Shown: positions 36,670-49,740 of the stretch, piece by piece | Numbering within the stretch: the stretch's first letter is position 1 | Layout of the letters: each line of letters begins with the position of its first letter | Source of the DNA: Epinephelus fuscoguttatus | Taxonomy: Eukaryota > Chordata > Actinopteri > Perciformes > Serranidae | Assembly (NCBI RefSeq): GCF_011397635.1 | Contig: NC_064771.1 | Coordinates: 9,363,379-9,427,378 of the forward strand | DNA: 64,000 nt | Direction: 5' to 3' | Translations under genes and position numbers: made by a program | The notes under the pieces: model-generated | Seen by the model: the letters and a program-made list of their open reading frames with translations, nothing else | Database searches by the model: none | What the model was told of the DNA's origin: nothing

Positions 36670-37640
36670 AACAACAATGTTAAAGTATCCTAAAGACATC
36701 CGATATAAAAATAAGACTATCCTCCGTCACACATGGTTCAATAATAGAATATTGACAGTTGGACAATTTCTTAATAAAAATGGTTATCTGGTGACCTACA
36801 AAGACTTTCTGGATGAATCCAAAAGACCTGTAAATCCAAAAGTGTGTGCCATTGTTTTCGATGCTATACCAGAAAGTGTCTTTATATGTCTATGACCTGT
36901 TAATTTTGAAGATTGTGTGGAAAATATTTGTATTGTTGAAACTAATAAGCCTGTATTAAAAGAGAGGTGCTCAAACAAATATAATAAAAACTTCTTCATT
37001 TAATGATACACAGTGTGAGAAGCATGGAAGATTTATGATATATAAAACTATTTTAATATCTTTTTGATATTTAACGAATTATCTTTGAAGATGATACATA
37101 GAATTTAACCTGTAAAGCTTGTGTTGAAAAGATTCAAACTGAATATGGATAATAAGTATTTCTTATATATATTTGTTCCACTGTACATACACCAGAATGT
37201 TTTAGATTAATGCTGCCAACTTCCTTAAAAAAAATGAAGACAAATGTTGATGTTTTCTATATTTTGGTCAAGTTAAGATTGGCTATAGTATGTGGGGTTT
37301 TTTTGGTTGGTTTTGAAAATTTCATAAGAAAAATGGTCAGAAACCAAACTGACTTTCCAGCACTTTAATAATACGTTTCAAAAATATAGCACCATGTTAT
37401 GTTCTGTTGTGTTATGTTAATTATGAACAAAAATCTATTAATACCTTTAATTTATTATTATTTTTTAATATGATGCATAAAACAAACTCTGGCATTACAA
37501 AATGAACATTTAATTATTATACCGTCTATTTTTTTTGTTGTTTTTTGTCTTTTAATTTTTTTATTTATTTATTGTTTTCAATGTATCTGTTTTTCTGTCA
37601 GTGAATTTGTGTACAATAAAGAAAGTGAAAAAAACAAATG
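36670..37640 (+). mobile_element. Degenerate L1-like LINE 3' fragment between h3.3 and unk
   Basis: Translates to WFNNRILTVGQFLNKNGYLV and TYKDFLDE, then after stops and frameshifts a LFHCTYT segment typical of the ORF2 C-terminal zinc motif near 37170. It ends in AT-rich sequence with AATAAAGAAAGTGAAAAAAAC at about 37615. Sense-oriented with unk and clearly inactive. Confidence 0.6.
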
Positions 37641-37883
37641 TATGTAGCGCTGTCATACATTGTCAGTGAATGATCTAATCTCGTAAATATTTCATCTGCA
37701 CGGTAATTCGTGAGGTAATGATTGGACTCCATGTCCCATAGTTCCGTGCTGTCCGTTTTCTACTACTTCCTCCTGTCTTGCGCAAGCTCACATCGTAGTA
37801 GAATGCGGATTTCGAAGCTAGTAAGAATAGCTAGCCAGTAAGCTAAAAACAAGCTTCGTGTTGTTAGGCTTCAAACGGGTAAA

Positions 37884-40800
37884 ATGTCTAAAACGCACTC
37901 TCAGCCCCCGCCATCTTCGGCAGCGACGACCACCGGGGGACCCTCCTCGTCCTCTTCGTCTTCGCCCGCAGGGGGCTCGACATCTCCCGCAACCGTGTTG
38001 AACGTGCAGCCCGAGAAACCTCAACATTACACGTACGTAGCTAGTTAGCAGGATTAGCTATGTAAGTGTACACACAACCTCACGTGTAGCTGCATATACA
38101 AGACTACAGCTAAATTGTATTTGAAAAAAATGAGTGAGCGATAGACCTAATATTCTTTAAAATGACTGAACGAAGTCTATTAAGCGATAATGTGCTTGAG
38201 AACCGGGGCAGGTCTCGATAAGGAGGCCTAACGGTGCTTACTAACAGTAGCCATATCTGCACAAGCTTTGTGGCACAGACAATTAAAGTTCTGTATCCAT
38301 GAATAAGTCTCACTGCTGTATAAGCTTAATGTTAGCTTAGTCACATTATACATTTACCTTTAGGAAGGAGAAGCTTGTCACAGTAGTAGAATAAAAGATA
38401 GATACAGACAGATGGGGATCCCTTGAAAAATAATCACTACACATAAGAATATTGAATGGACAGCTAATAAATGTGAATACAGTCTTGCTTGTTTAAGTAA
38501 CTTTAAAATGCAGTAACACTTCCTGGAAAGATATTTCACTCCATCTTGTTGCCTCTCTCCTCCCCAGATATCTGAAGGAGTTCAGAACTGAGCAGTGCCC
38601 CCTGTTCGTACAGCATAAATGTACACAACACAGGCCTTTTTCCTGTTTCCACTGGCACTTCCTGAACCAGCGGCGCCGCAGACCCATCCGCAGACGGGAC
38701 GGGACCTTTAACTACAGTCCAGATGTTTACTGTACCAAATATGATGAGGGAACAGGCACCTGCCCTGATGGAGATGAGTGAGTGCAACTGAGATTTCAGT
38801 GTTTCACAAGACTGCTTCACATCATGCTCGCATCACGAGCCCTTCGGTAGAGTTACATGTAGCAGAAACATCAGGACTTGTTTGAAGGGGAAGTGTTATT
38901 GTTGTTTTTAACACAGAATTGTATAATCTATCTACACTGTATCTGGGAAGAATATGATGGTGACTAGGTATGAGATTTTCACGGTACAATAGCCACCTCA
39001 GAAAATACCGCAATTCATGGTATTACAGAATTTATATTATCTGTCAGTATGAACCTTAAAAGACTTGAAAACAGAAGAGTTATCTTTGGTTGAACGAATG
39101 ATTTATTGCTGTAACTGAAATTTGAACTCTTTTTGCTAATGGAGTCATACATAAAATGTCTTCACTTTAAAAAATAATTAAAATAAAAGGAAGAATCTCC
39201 ATACAGTTGCATTTTGAAACTGCGCCTTGCACCTTGAAAGAGGTATATCACTGCAGCCCACATGGTGACTCATTGTGAAACGTCTGCACATCATCTCACT
39301 TTTTGTTGTGCATGAAATTCTTGGCCCTTTGTTAGAAACCCCACAGACCTAGGTCTGTTGGTTTTCAGTAGCCTCTTTGACTCTGAACGGTTAATTTTTG
39401 CTAGTAACTAAAACCATTGTCCATGTTTCATTTCTATTGGGTGTAAGCTTTTACATTTAAATTCTGAATCGGTCAAGCGAATCATCAGAATGTGTGGAGC
39501 ATTGCATGACAAAGAACCTTTGGGTGAAAGACATTGAAGCAGTGATTGAGGATACACCCTATCCACAATTACAGGTCAAGTTGAATACCTCAGATGAATA
39601 GTGCCTCCTGCATAATCTTCACAGTGAGCATTAGCATCAACTCAAGCCACTTGATGAGTCTCTTTTAGACTGAAATGTGCTGAGCCATTATGGTCTGTAT
39701 GACACCCTCTCGGTGAAGACCACAGACGAGGGGAATGTAAATGTAAAGAATGGAGGGTCAAAGAGGACGCCTTTGATACATGCTAATGAACCACTTGGCA
39801 GAGTGCTAAGTGGACATTTCAAGCATTTCCTGTTTCAGCTCTCGTTATGAAATCCCTACTTGCAGAGGTAAAAAAAAACAAAAAAAAAAAACACCATTAC
39901 ACAGATGGGAAGAGTGCCAGTGTTTTGTGTGTACTTCCTACTATTTACCTGAGAGGAAATGTATGTCTTCATGTTTTATCCATGTTTTTTTCTGTGCTCT
40001 AGATGCCCTTTTCTACATAGAACAGCAGGTGACACAGAACGGAGATACCACCTCCGCTACTATAAGACGGGATCATGTATACATGAAACAGATGCAAAAG
40101 GCCACTGCAGCAAAAACGGCTCCCACTGTGCCTTCGCACACGGATCACATGACCTGCGCAGCCCTGTTTATGATATCAGGTGCCAAAATAACCTAATTTT
40201 ACCATGTAACCAAGCTACTTTGACATTTTATCAGTTTCTCTGTGTGTATTGGTGTTGTAGTTGTTTATAGAGTCTCTTTACGCTGTGAATTCCACAGAGA
40301 AGTGCAGGTAATGGAGTCTCAGGGAGGCTCTGGGCCCACAGAGGGAGGTGGAGGAGATGGACAGTCGGGTCAGGCAGCTAGTACAGCCCTCATAGAGAAG
40401 ATCCTGAGTGAGGAACCACGCTGGCAAGGTGAATCTGTTTTACAGAACTTTTATGCTCCGACCATTGCTTGCATTGTTTGTCCTGCATTGAAGATTTTTT
40501 GATGCCCGTCCTAAGAGGCTTTAGCCAGCGCCAAAGGAAAATTGCCAGCGCCAAAATCATGAGAATTGAGAAAAAAGATAGCAATTCAAAACCCCTCTGA
40601 TTGTGTTTAATAGCAATTTATCAAACAACAAGCAGAACATAAACTTAAATATGATGTCTTTGAGTTTAAACAGTCACTGATACTGACAAGTGTGAGTGTT
40701 CCTTATTCCAAACATCACTCAGTATTGTGACATCAGGAGTATTATTTGTTTTGTTGACAGTTTTGATCTGGTTCCAGTGAGATATTATTGACATTAGATA

Positions 40801-43800
40801 GTGAATTTAGCCATTGTAAACATTACTGTTGCTGCTCGAGAGACATTTTATTATATATATTTTTTTAAAAAAAAGTCTAATCCTGTTCTGAATATATTGT
40901 TATAAAGTAATATAATCTTTAGAAAGCAATTATTTAGTAATGAAAAAGAACCGATGAGAGTATCGCTAAGAGTAGTAATATCGATAAAATCTACACTATA
41001 ATGTACCTAGACTCGTGCATAGTCACACCCAAAGGCCCATTCTGAGGCAAGTAAAAAGCTGCCTTATGTTAAATTAATGCTGGTGCTGCATTAGAAGATG
41101 ATGTGTTGATCACCAGTGAAACATGAAATATGATCTTGGACATCAAATTTGAGTAGCAGCTCCATGAGTTTGGGGGCTTATCAGGCGACAGAAAAACTTC
41201 ACAGAGGTCAGTAATACTCTGAGACAGAATTTTACAATGAGAGTTATCACAGTGGCAACAACGTTATCTTTAATTGGGAGGTGATGTTAAAAATCAAATT
41301 ACCAAGATTGTGATAGCTAAGCCAACTTTTTTGCAAGATGAACCTGAGTTAATTGTGCTGAAGCCCCCTGCTGTGTCACAGGACTGGCCTCATTCAACTG
41401 AAAGAGAGGGGTAGGTTTGGTCCAGACGTGGTCTTACTTTAAGGCTAAATTTGGTATTTTTCAGCCTGGTTTCTATTTTACCATGTTTTCAATAAGTAAC
41501 TCATTTGAACAGCAAATTTTGAAACTCGTCCAGTATTGAGCAAGAGCCCTGCAGCCGACAGCAGCGAGACAGGCTGTGATGTAATAATGCAGGGCAATTG
41601 TTCAATTTATAGTCACCCAAAAAAAAAAATATTTTCATTAAAACTGTAAAAGTGTTTGTTTTGCCAGTGACGGACTGTTTTGCCAGATTGTTATTTTAAG
41701 CATCTGACAACATTTTGGAAAGGATCCCTACAGAGATAGACCCTTCTGTTTAAGGGTGAGATCCTTTTTGTCTAACTGGAAACAGCCTAGAAATTGTCAT
41801 TGTCAAACCCACCAGACACCATTTACATAAACAGTAATATTAATATGTATAGAGCCAGCATATTTTCACAACTAATTGGGTGAATTAAGTGTTAATTTCA
41901 ACAAAACCAGAGTTGGTGATTGTTGCAACAGTGGAAAGAGGAACCAGGAAAGTTTGTGTGAGCTTTATTTTGTTTCTGTCTACTTTGGATGAAGTGTGTT
42001 TTCCTTGATAAAATTACAGTTTATTTAAATGGAGTCTGGTGATAGTGATTTCAGGGCTGTTTCTGATTAAACAAAAAGGGTCTTACTCTTTGACAAAAAG
42101 GTCTATCTCTGTAGGGATCCTTTCCATAATGTTGTCAGACACTTAAAATATCAATCTGAGCCTGTCAGTGGCAAACACAGGCACTTTTATTGGACGTACT
42201 TTGACAGTATGCACATGTCCAGAGTGGTTACATTGCAGCCTGTTTTGCTGCTGGCGCCTGCAGCACTCTCGTTCAATACCAGGCTGATTTCAGAACTTGT
42301 TTCCATTAGTCACTTAAACACGAAAACAGGAAAAAAGCCGCCGGGTTGAAAAATACCTAAGTTACCCTTTAATCCTTTAAATGCAGTAAACAAAAAAAAA
42401 ACAAAACACAGTCTCACGCCTCATTGTGTCCTTCTCTGTCTCTGTGTTTTAACTCCTTAGATAACAATTATGTGCTGTCCCACTACAAGACAGAACTCTG
42501 CAAGAAACCACCCCGTCTGTGCCGTCAAGGTTATGCCTGTCCGTACTACCACAACAGCAAAGACAGGAGACGCAGCCCGCACAAGCACAAATACAGGTGC
42601 TCCATCACATCATGTAGAAGGAAAACATTTAAAGATCATGGTGTTGTTTTTGCCTGTTTGTGGATGTGTTTAACAGAGTTGTTGTTCATTCTTGCTGCCG
42701 CAGAGCGTTGCCATGTCCAGCTGTGAAACAGAGCGAGGAATGGGGGGATCCCAGTAAATGTGAGGGAGCAGAGGGATGTCAGTATTGCCACACGAGGACA
42801 GAACAGCAGTTTCACCCAGAGGTTTGTCTGTTTACGAGACCTTATGGAAATATTCACCAGAAATGACAGGAGGTTAATATCAACATGTTGATTTGTTATT
42901 TCATCACAGATCTATAAATCCACTAAGTGTAATGACATGCAGCAGTGTGGCAGCTGTCCCAGAGGGCCCTTCTGTGCCTTTGCTCATGTTGAAAGTAAGT
43001 CCCCACATGACTGTACGCACCTCCTAACAGCTAATTGATGATTCATTTTACAATATAACATTATCTTTTGTTTTGTTATCTTTTTAAAAAAAATCTCCTC
43101 CAGGGCCCTTTGTTCCAGACGACCCACCGTTCCCCACACCCAGCTCCCCTCCACCCCCCAGACCTCCAGACCCTCTTCCTGCCCAGGAAGCCTCTTCAAG
43201 TCCCAGCAGACACAACATGGGCTCTGGCCCTTCTTCTAGTTCTGTTTCAGACCCCTTCTCCCCACCTGCAGGGTCGTGTGTAGCGGAGCAGGGACTGCTG
43301 GGTAATGTTTTGTCTCTGTGTGAGGACATGAGTGGAAGAACAGAGCCTCTGTCTCCTTGGGCAGGAGAGGGAGGGTACGGCAGAGCACCGGGATTTGAGA
43401 GGGAGGATCAGGTGAGAAGGACAGCCTTTTTCCATCAAAATAAGCATGTAGGTTGTAGGTGGGGGAAGTAACTAGGCAATACGTTCCTTTTGAACCACAG
43501 GAACTTACCCCTCGGACTAGAAACCTTTTGAGGGACTTACTGCATTTCGACCACAGGGACCAGGGTCTAAAATTAAGTTCCAGAAACATTATTTTACCCC
43601 CCAGAGAGTCCCTTATCGGGAAGGTGATCCATTCTGAAAGTACAGGAACTTTAGGGGTGGGTATTGTGGGCAGGGATGACGGTCACTGATTGGTCTAACA
43701 CACACAGTGTGGTTGCTTCAACAAATACACTTTATACAAACTCTGTTTGATAACAATACAAGTACTGTGAGAAAAACAGTGAACGAGAGAAATAAAATGT

Positions 43801-46800
43801 TAATTTCTGATTGTTTCATTTCAGTTACTTTAAAACACAAATCTTAGCTCTTAGTTTCACTTTCCTCCTCTGCATTTCATTCATCGCAGCAATACTGTGA
43901 AGCAGTGAATGTTGTCGCAGTGAAACAAAACCAAAAGTATCATTTTTTACCAAGTGTTTTTTAGATGAAGCTTACTCCCCCTAAAGCCAAAAGCCAGCTG
44001 TTGTGTTTTTGTTTTTTTTTTGATCCATTGGAAAAGGGGCATAAACTGTGAGATAATATTAAATGAAACAAAAGGAAAATCAGCTCTTGAATGATGTCAT
44101 AGTTATTACATCCTGCATGTTTTCATGTCGTTATTCTTATATGTTTGTGGTTTCAGGCAAAGCAAAGGAGTTTTGCTCTTGAGCAGCGCAACAGAGAATT
44201 GGCAACAGTACAAAGCAAACAGGTACAATTATAACCTCAAGCTGTTAATTAGATCTTGCTGCAGGAACACAAGCATAAACGCCTGTTTCTCCAAATACCA
44301 CATTATTTATTTGTGTCTCTTCAGGACTTGTTAGTGTTTCTGCCTGTGGGAAGCCCTTTGAGTTTGTCCTCCAGCATCCCCTCCAGTCTGGCTGCCACGC
44401 CGCCCAGTCCCGCCCCTCTCGGACCCCCAGGATCCAGCATCTCCTCAGGCATGAACGCTAACGCCCTGCCCTTTTACCCCACCAGTGAGACTGTGGAGTC
44501 AGTTGTCGGTAAGTAAAGATACACAAAATTCTGAGTCAAAGGTTCAAATCTAAAATGACTGTAAAGCTGATGATGGTGTGGTGCGGTATGTTTTACAGAG
44601 TCAGCCTTGGATGATCTCGACCTGAATGATTTTGGTGTGTCGGCGTTGGAGAGGAGCTTGGAGAGCAGCTCAGCTCTGCCCAATGTGGGAGTTATGCTGG
44701 GTATTTCAAAGACACAAGAACAAACACATAGATCTAACGACAATTTCAATATGGACACGGCATTTAGCAATATGCATTTGTACATGAGCATAACTTCTAA
44801 TTATTTGTCTCCCTTTTATAGGAGGTAGCCAGTTTCAGAGTTCTGCCCCCGTCAATATCCCAGGATCCTTTAGCAGCTCTGCACCTTTTAGCTCCCCGTC
44901 ACCATCTCCCCCAATCAGGCCGCACACCTCACCATTTTTTTCTACTCACCTGTCACAACCTGGCCAATCAGAAAGCACTTTCTTGGGACCATCTCATAGC
45001 TCTTTAGGTATGTGGAATTTCATCTAAGACATCAAGTGGTGCAGCGATAATATGATTTTGCTGATATTTATTCTTTTCTCTGTAGGTCTGAATGGTATGA
45101 GCACTAATATCTGGGAGCATTTTCCATCAGGCCAGGGCTCCCCTGGTACACCCCCCACCCTCCTGCCCTCTGGCCCCTGTGCAGAGACTTCCAGGCTCAA
45201 ACAGGAGCTGGAGGAAGCTCACAGGGCACTGAAGCAGTGGGGTCACAGCTGGAGACACACAGCTCAGGTAGGTAGGTAGTGGGGCATGTGTGCATGAATG
45301 TTTGTGAAACAGCTGTTTGAGTTAGTGCAGTGAGCTGCATGATTTATTCATATTGTAGTGACTGGGGGAGTTAATTACAGTTTTGACTGGGTATGATGTA
45401 TTCTGTCTCTCTCAGTCGTGGGCTGCGCTGAAGGCAGATGCAGAGGAGTCACGTGCCCATGCAGCACGGTTAGCCATGGAAGCAGAGAGAGCCAGGCAAG
45501 CGGAGGAGGAGGCACAGAGACAGGCTTCTCTCCTGCAGGAGGCGCTAGAGAGCTTAAGGAGTGGAGAAAACCCCCATCTAGCACTGCATCAACTCCAGTT
45601 ACTACACAGACTGCCTTTGGAGTCAGTCCTCAGTTTGCAGGCTCAACTCTGTAGCTGCTTACACGCTGTGGAACAGGTAATACCACAGACTCATAACACA
45701 CATGTACTGACCTGCATGATAGAGCTAAACATGGCTCTTCTTTGTAGAATCTATGATTGTATGTGTCACTGTAACAAATCAGTGTTTGTTGGCATTTTTA
45801 AAGAATATTAGGTAGTTGATGAGGTAATACACAACAACTCATAATTCTCATAATCAGACTTCACTCCTTTTTTAAAATTAAGTAACAGTTATGGCAATTA
45901 TAGATATCAATAGATACATCATAGATATGCTTTTTGACTGGTTAGAATTCCAAGCCAACATATCCACAATGTAACTTTGACTCGTAGCAATTCAAATTAA
46001 ACATATCAACACTTAATTTCTCACTGCTCAAAATGTTAATTCTTGATATCAAAAATGAATTTCTTTCGAGTGGAAATGTTCATTGAAGGTATCTGTAACT
46101 TAATTACAACCAGTCAACTTTTACCATTGACCTCTATTTCAGACATTAACAGATATCGATAATTCAATTATGATGTGTTGTAATTCCTAGCTGACATATC
46201 CATAATGTAATTTTGACTTTGCATTTCTAATCAATGATATCAATAACCCACTTCTCACTAGTGGAAATGTCAATTCTTGATATCAACATTTCAATTTTTA
46301 CTCATCATTGTAGGCATCCACAATTGTTCTGACATTACAGATATCAGAAGTGGAATTATAAATATCTAAAATTCAGCTCTGACCAGTCAGAATTAAATTA
46401 TTGATATGTCATCTTGGAATTACAATTAGTAAGTAAGGATTTCAGATAATTTCAGATATGTAAAATTATATGTCAGATACCTGAAATATAATGGAAACTA
46501 GTGGAAATTATTTTCATACTAGAAACAATTATATTTGAAATATCTACAGCTCCTTTTATAACTAGTCAGACTTTGATTTTAGATACATAAAAGGAATTTC
46601 CACTTGTCATTGTCAGTATCTTCAATGTTATATATACAAATCTGAAATTAATATGCTAATTTAAAAGACAACCATCGGCTTTGTGATATTAAATTATATG
46701 TTAACGCCCACATATCAGAAATGGTTAGTTGATTTGTCGGATATGTGGGGAATGCAGTTGATGATAGCTGAAATGGGACATTACATTTCTACTTGTCACA

Positions 46801-47117
46801 GTTCTTTTGCGACATGTTGAAAGTTGGAAATTGTAGATATCAGTAATCACTATTCTTACAAGTGAAAAGGAGTTATTGATATAATGAAAACTATCCATAC
46901 ATCAGTTTTGACGTCTTAGTCTAAATGCAGTTTCTACGTGTGAAAATACATGTGTAGCATGTCAAATTATTTTACCAATATCCTAAATTAACATTTCAAC
47001 ATGTCAAAATAAGATTTTGACATTTTGAAAAGTAATTTCTACTTGTAAAAACTAAATCACTCTTTGTCAGCGCTACTGATTAAATGTTAAAAGGGCATTG
47101 CCATAGTAATGTAGTGT

Positions 47118-47150
<33 letters not shown>

Positions 47151-47495
47151 GTGTAAAAAGTGTCAAAAATATTAACAAATGCCTATTGCATGTTCCCAGA
47201 GCAAGTGTCACTTCTGTTGTTTTCCGTTGTCATTCTTTTGCTGACGTTATTTTTAGTTTTCCTTTGCTCACAAAATAGTGGTGAACATCCAGCATGTCCA
47301 GTTTTAAAGGCTTGAACATTTTCCTCTGCGTTTCCCAAGGTGGTATACAGGAAACAAAGACAGTGCTGTGTGACGTGTGGAGAACAGGGCTCAGTGTCCC
47401 TGCCCTGTGGCCATGGACTACAGTGTGAGAGCTGCTCCACCTCTACAGAGTGCCCGCTCTGCCCTGAACAGACCCTGGAGCAGCAGCTCTCTTGA
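37884..47495 (+). CDS. unk: Unkempt RNA-binding zinc finger protein, complete
   Basis: Cytoplasmic RNA-binding translational regulator that shapes early neuronal morphology; CCCH clusters bind UAG/U-rich motifs. Exons: 37884-38032, 38568-38777, 40003-40179, 40298-40428, 42461-42596, 42704-42821, 42910-42994, 43104-43411, 44157-44222, 44325-44508, 44599-44700, 44822-45007, 45086-45267, 45416-45676, 47340-47495. Total 2,451 nt, 816 residues (human about 810). Order: Ser/Pro-rich N-terminus; six CCCH fingers in two clusters (for example CPFLHRTAGDTERRYHLRYY, NYVLSHYKTELC, YKSTKCNDMQQCGSCPRGPF); a Pro/Ser-rich linker (43104-45007); a Glu/Ala-rich coiled coil (45086-45676); and a C-terminal RING with CVTC, PCGH, CESC and CPLC. 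Start ATG opens MSKTHSQPPPSS. Synteny with H3-3B and UNC13D identifies unk rather than the paralogue unkl. It is head-to-head with H3.3, with a degraded LINE between them. Confidence 0.97.
38778..40002. other. unk: unk intron 2, no feature recognised
   Basis: Intron between exons 38568-38777 and 40003-40179. Contains a short A-rich run near 39870-39891; no exon with fitting phase and no clear repeat family. Confidence 0.5.
41438..42374. repeat. Foldback MITE family A (copy 3)
   Basis: Left arm ACTTTAAGGCTAAATTTGG ... CCTACAGAGATAGACCC; right arm GGTCTATCTCTGTAGGGATCC ... TTGAAAAATACCTAAGTTACCCTTTAA. It shares the ordered family A blocks and lies in the 2-kb unk intron 40429-42460, just upstream of the zinc-finger exon. 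The rest of that intron is AT-rich and empty. Confidence 0.75.
43483..43690. repeat. Repeat with GGAACTT/ACCCC motifs (copy 1)
   Basis: Contains CCACAGGAACTTACCCCTCGG, TTCGACCACAGGGACC and CAGGAACTTTAGGGGTGGG. It resembles the sequence at the right window edge (TTTCCACCGCAGGAACTTCGG). Probably a nonautonomous DNA element in unk intron 43412-44156. Confidence 0.5.
45880..47095. repeat. Decayed tandem repeat array in unk intron
   Basis: About 1.2 kb in which GATATC, TCAATTCTTGATATC, AACTAGT/GACTAGT and GGAAAT...TAGATATC-like words recur every few tens of bases with many substitutions. No strict period remains by eye. A 27-T run follows at 47120-47146. Sits immediately before the RING exon. Confidence 0.5.
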
Positions 47496-49740
47496 CCCCA
47501 CAAACCCAATCGGACCACAACAGACCACCACAGATTCCAGACCAGTCAGTCCTGATTCCACAGATACCAGCCTTGGATCTCAACCGCCATCCAGAATTAC
47601 GTCGAGGTCATTTTATAACGTGTTAACAACACAAGCGCCGGTCTGGTTTTGTATTTTTAAGATGACGTTTACTGATGAATGACCAGCACAGGTCACTAAG
47701 TGAAAGCTCTAAATGTGGAATTTAGGATTAACAATTTTTCTAGTGGTTACCCATGGAACACCAGTACTTTTTACTAGTTAATGCTCTTGACCAGCAACAC
47801 TGTTCTATACCCCTGTTCTTGATTTGTGAAGATAACCTTTTAAAGACCTGCTGTTATTTCTTCTCTTACCGTAACTATGAAGCATTTACATTTATAGCTG
47901 AAAATCATATTTTCACATGTTTTTAAAGCATAAGCCCACCCTAAAGAGTGTCATCTATCCATCTGGACAGCCTCAGTGTGATTTGCAGAAGTTTCAAGAT
48001 GTTCACTGTCACCTTTGTACAACAGAGGTTAATCGCACTCAAAGCTCCAAAACATTTCATATGAAACTTAAACCATTAGGTCTCTTTCCAGAAATCAGGA
48101 CAGTTACAGTTACTACAGTAACTAAGAGGTATTTCTACTAAGACAAGCCCACTAACTGTATATGTCATATAGAACAAAGTAGAGCATTACTCATGGATGA
48201 GATGCATATGTGCACATATGTGAAGGTTAAACTACAGTGGTCTTTTTCCCCAGAGGTATTACTAATGCCTCTTTTCCACCAACATGGAAAAGGTTCTGTT
48301 TGAGCATTTGGACCAAAAACAAATTGGTGCGGAAACCGAAAAGTTGGCTCACAGCTGAAAGCAAAAAATCGCAGGTTTTTCTTAACCTGAAATGCTAGCT
48401 GTGATGATCAGTGGGTGTGACATATTGTACACTGGGGGGGGGGGTCTTAGTAATAGTTGGCACATGCTTGTATTTTTGTATTAAATCAAATATCTGTGAT
48501 ACCACAACAAAAGCTTGCATGTAGTCAATGCAATCTACCACTTTGCTTTTACCCTTTACTTCCACTGTGTGTTGTGCATTGCCCTCTATTGTTGACACAT
48601 CCTTGATTACAACACTTTGGCTCAGAAGTGGTGGAAAAGCACCAGAATAGAATCCAGAATAGAACCAGTTCAAGAACCAGAGCTAACATTTTGGAAAAGG
48701 GGTATAGGTAATGCTTGATGGCCAGGTAGTGTCACTCTGGTTCACTCTGCTGTGTGCTCACATCCAATTCAAGCTATCATAACTAACTGTGTAATTTCTG
48801 AAAAGAGGCACATTTCGTTGTGTTGTGTGACAGCAAAGATCTCAAAACCTTCCAGATGGATGGATGACACGGCAGGTTAGCAGTTAGCAGGGCTGTGAGC
48901 TTTCTTCAATATAATCAACAGGTCTGACTGAAAACACTTAAAGGGCATATTAAGCATCATCCAGACTATGATCCTACATTGCTTCAGCCAAAAGGGGGCC
49001 GATATACCAGTCTGCTGGTAGCACTTGTCTAAATTATATTGAATTTCTTGTTTAATTTAGATTTTTTTTTTCATGGTCAATTACTGAATAATAAATGAAA
49101 ATATTTAAAAATGTAGAAATATTTGTTTAAATTTTACAACAGATGGCCTCTGTTAAAGCACTCAGGTTTTCTCTAATATTCTTCTACATAACAACTGGAA
49201 GAGGTAAGCATGTTAACACAATCAAGGCAAAATGTACTCAACTTGTGTAGTCTTTGAAATTACATGTTTTTTTAATTTTTATTTAAACGCTTTTCATGTT
49301 AACTTGAACATACAAACAACTTTTTGTTAAAACCGGCCCATTTTCTATGTTTAAAATCAATGTGCGACAGGTTTCTCTGCCAAAAGTTTTACATTTGTAG
49401 TAATCTTTGACATTTCACAGTGTGTCAAATGTAGTCGAATATATATATATATTATATATATACACACATAGTTAAGTGATGTCATACTTATCTCTTGCAC
49501 TGATTAGACAAAGCATCAGGAAGCAGACAGATATGTAAGATGTATGAGGTTTAAAATGCAGGTGTGAAAGTGTTCATGATCACTGTGATGGTCTTTGGTA
49601 AACCCATGCTCGGCATACTGTCCACACACAGCTCATCCAACACCAGTGTTTCTTTCTGAGTGGATTTTTCTTTGTTTTTGGTACAGATCATTAAAACAAA
49701 TTGTATATTTTTGGAGGATGGAATTGTCTGTGTGTGTCTG
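47496..49740. other. unk / unc13d convergent intergenic region
   Basis: Tail-to-tail spacer between the unk stop and the unc13d stop. Contains a MITE (48266-48706), an AATAAA at 49090-49095 that may serve unk, an (AT)n tract near 49439-49470 and no supported gene. Confidence 0.5.
48266..48706. repeat. MITE with TTTTCCA termini
   Basis: Left GCCTCTTTTCCACCAACATGG and right TGGAAAAGGGGTATAGG form imperfect terminal inverted repeats around about 420 bp containing paired GAACCAG motifs. hAT-like by resemblance only. Confidence 0.5.
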
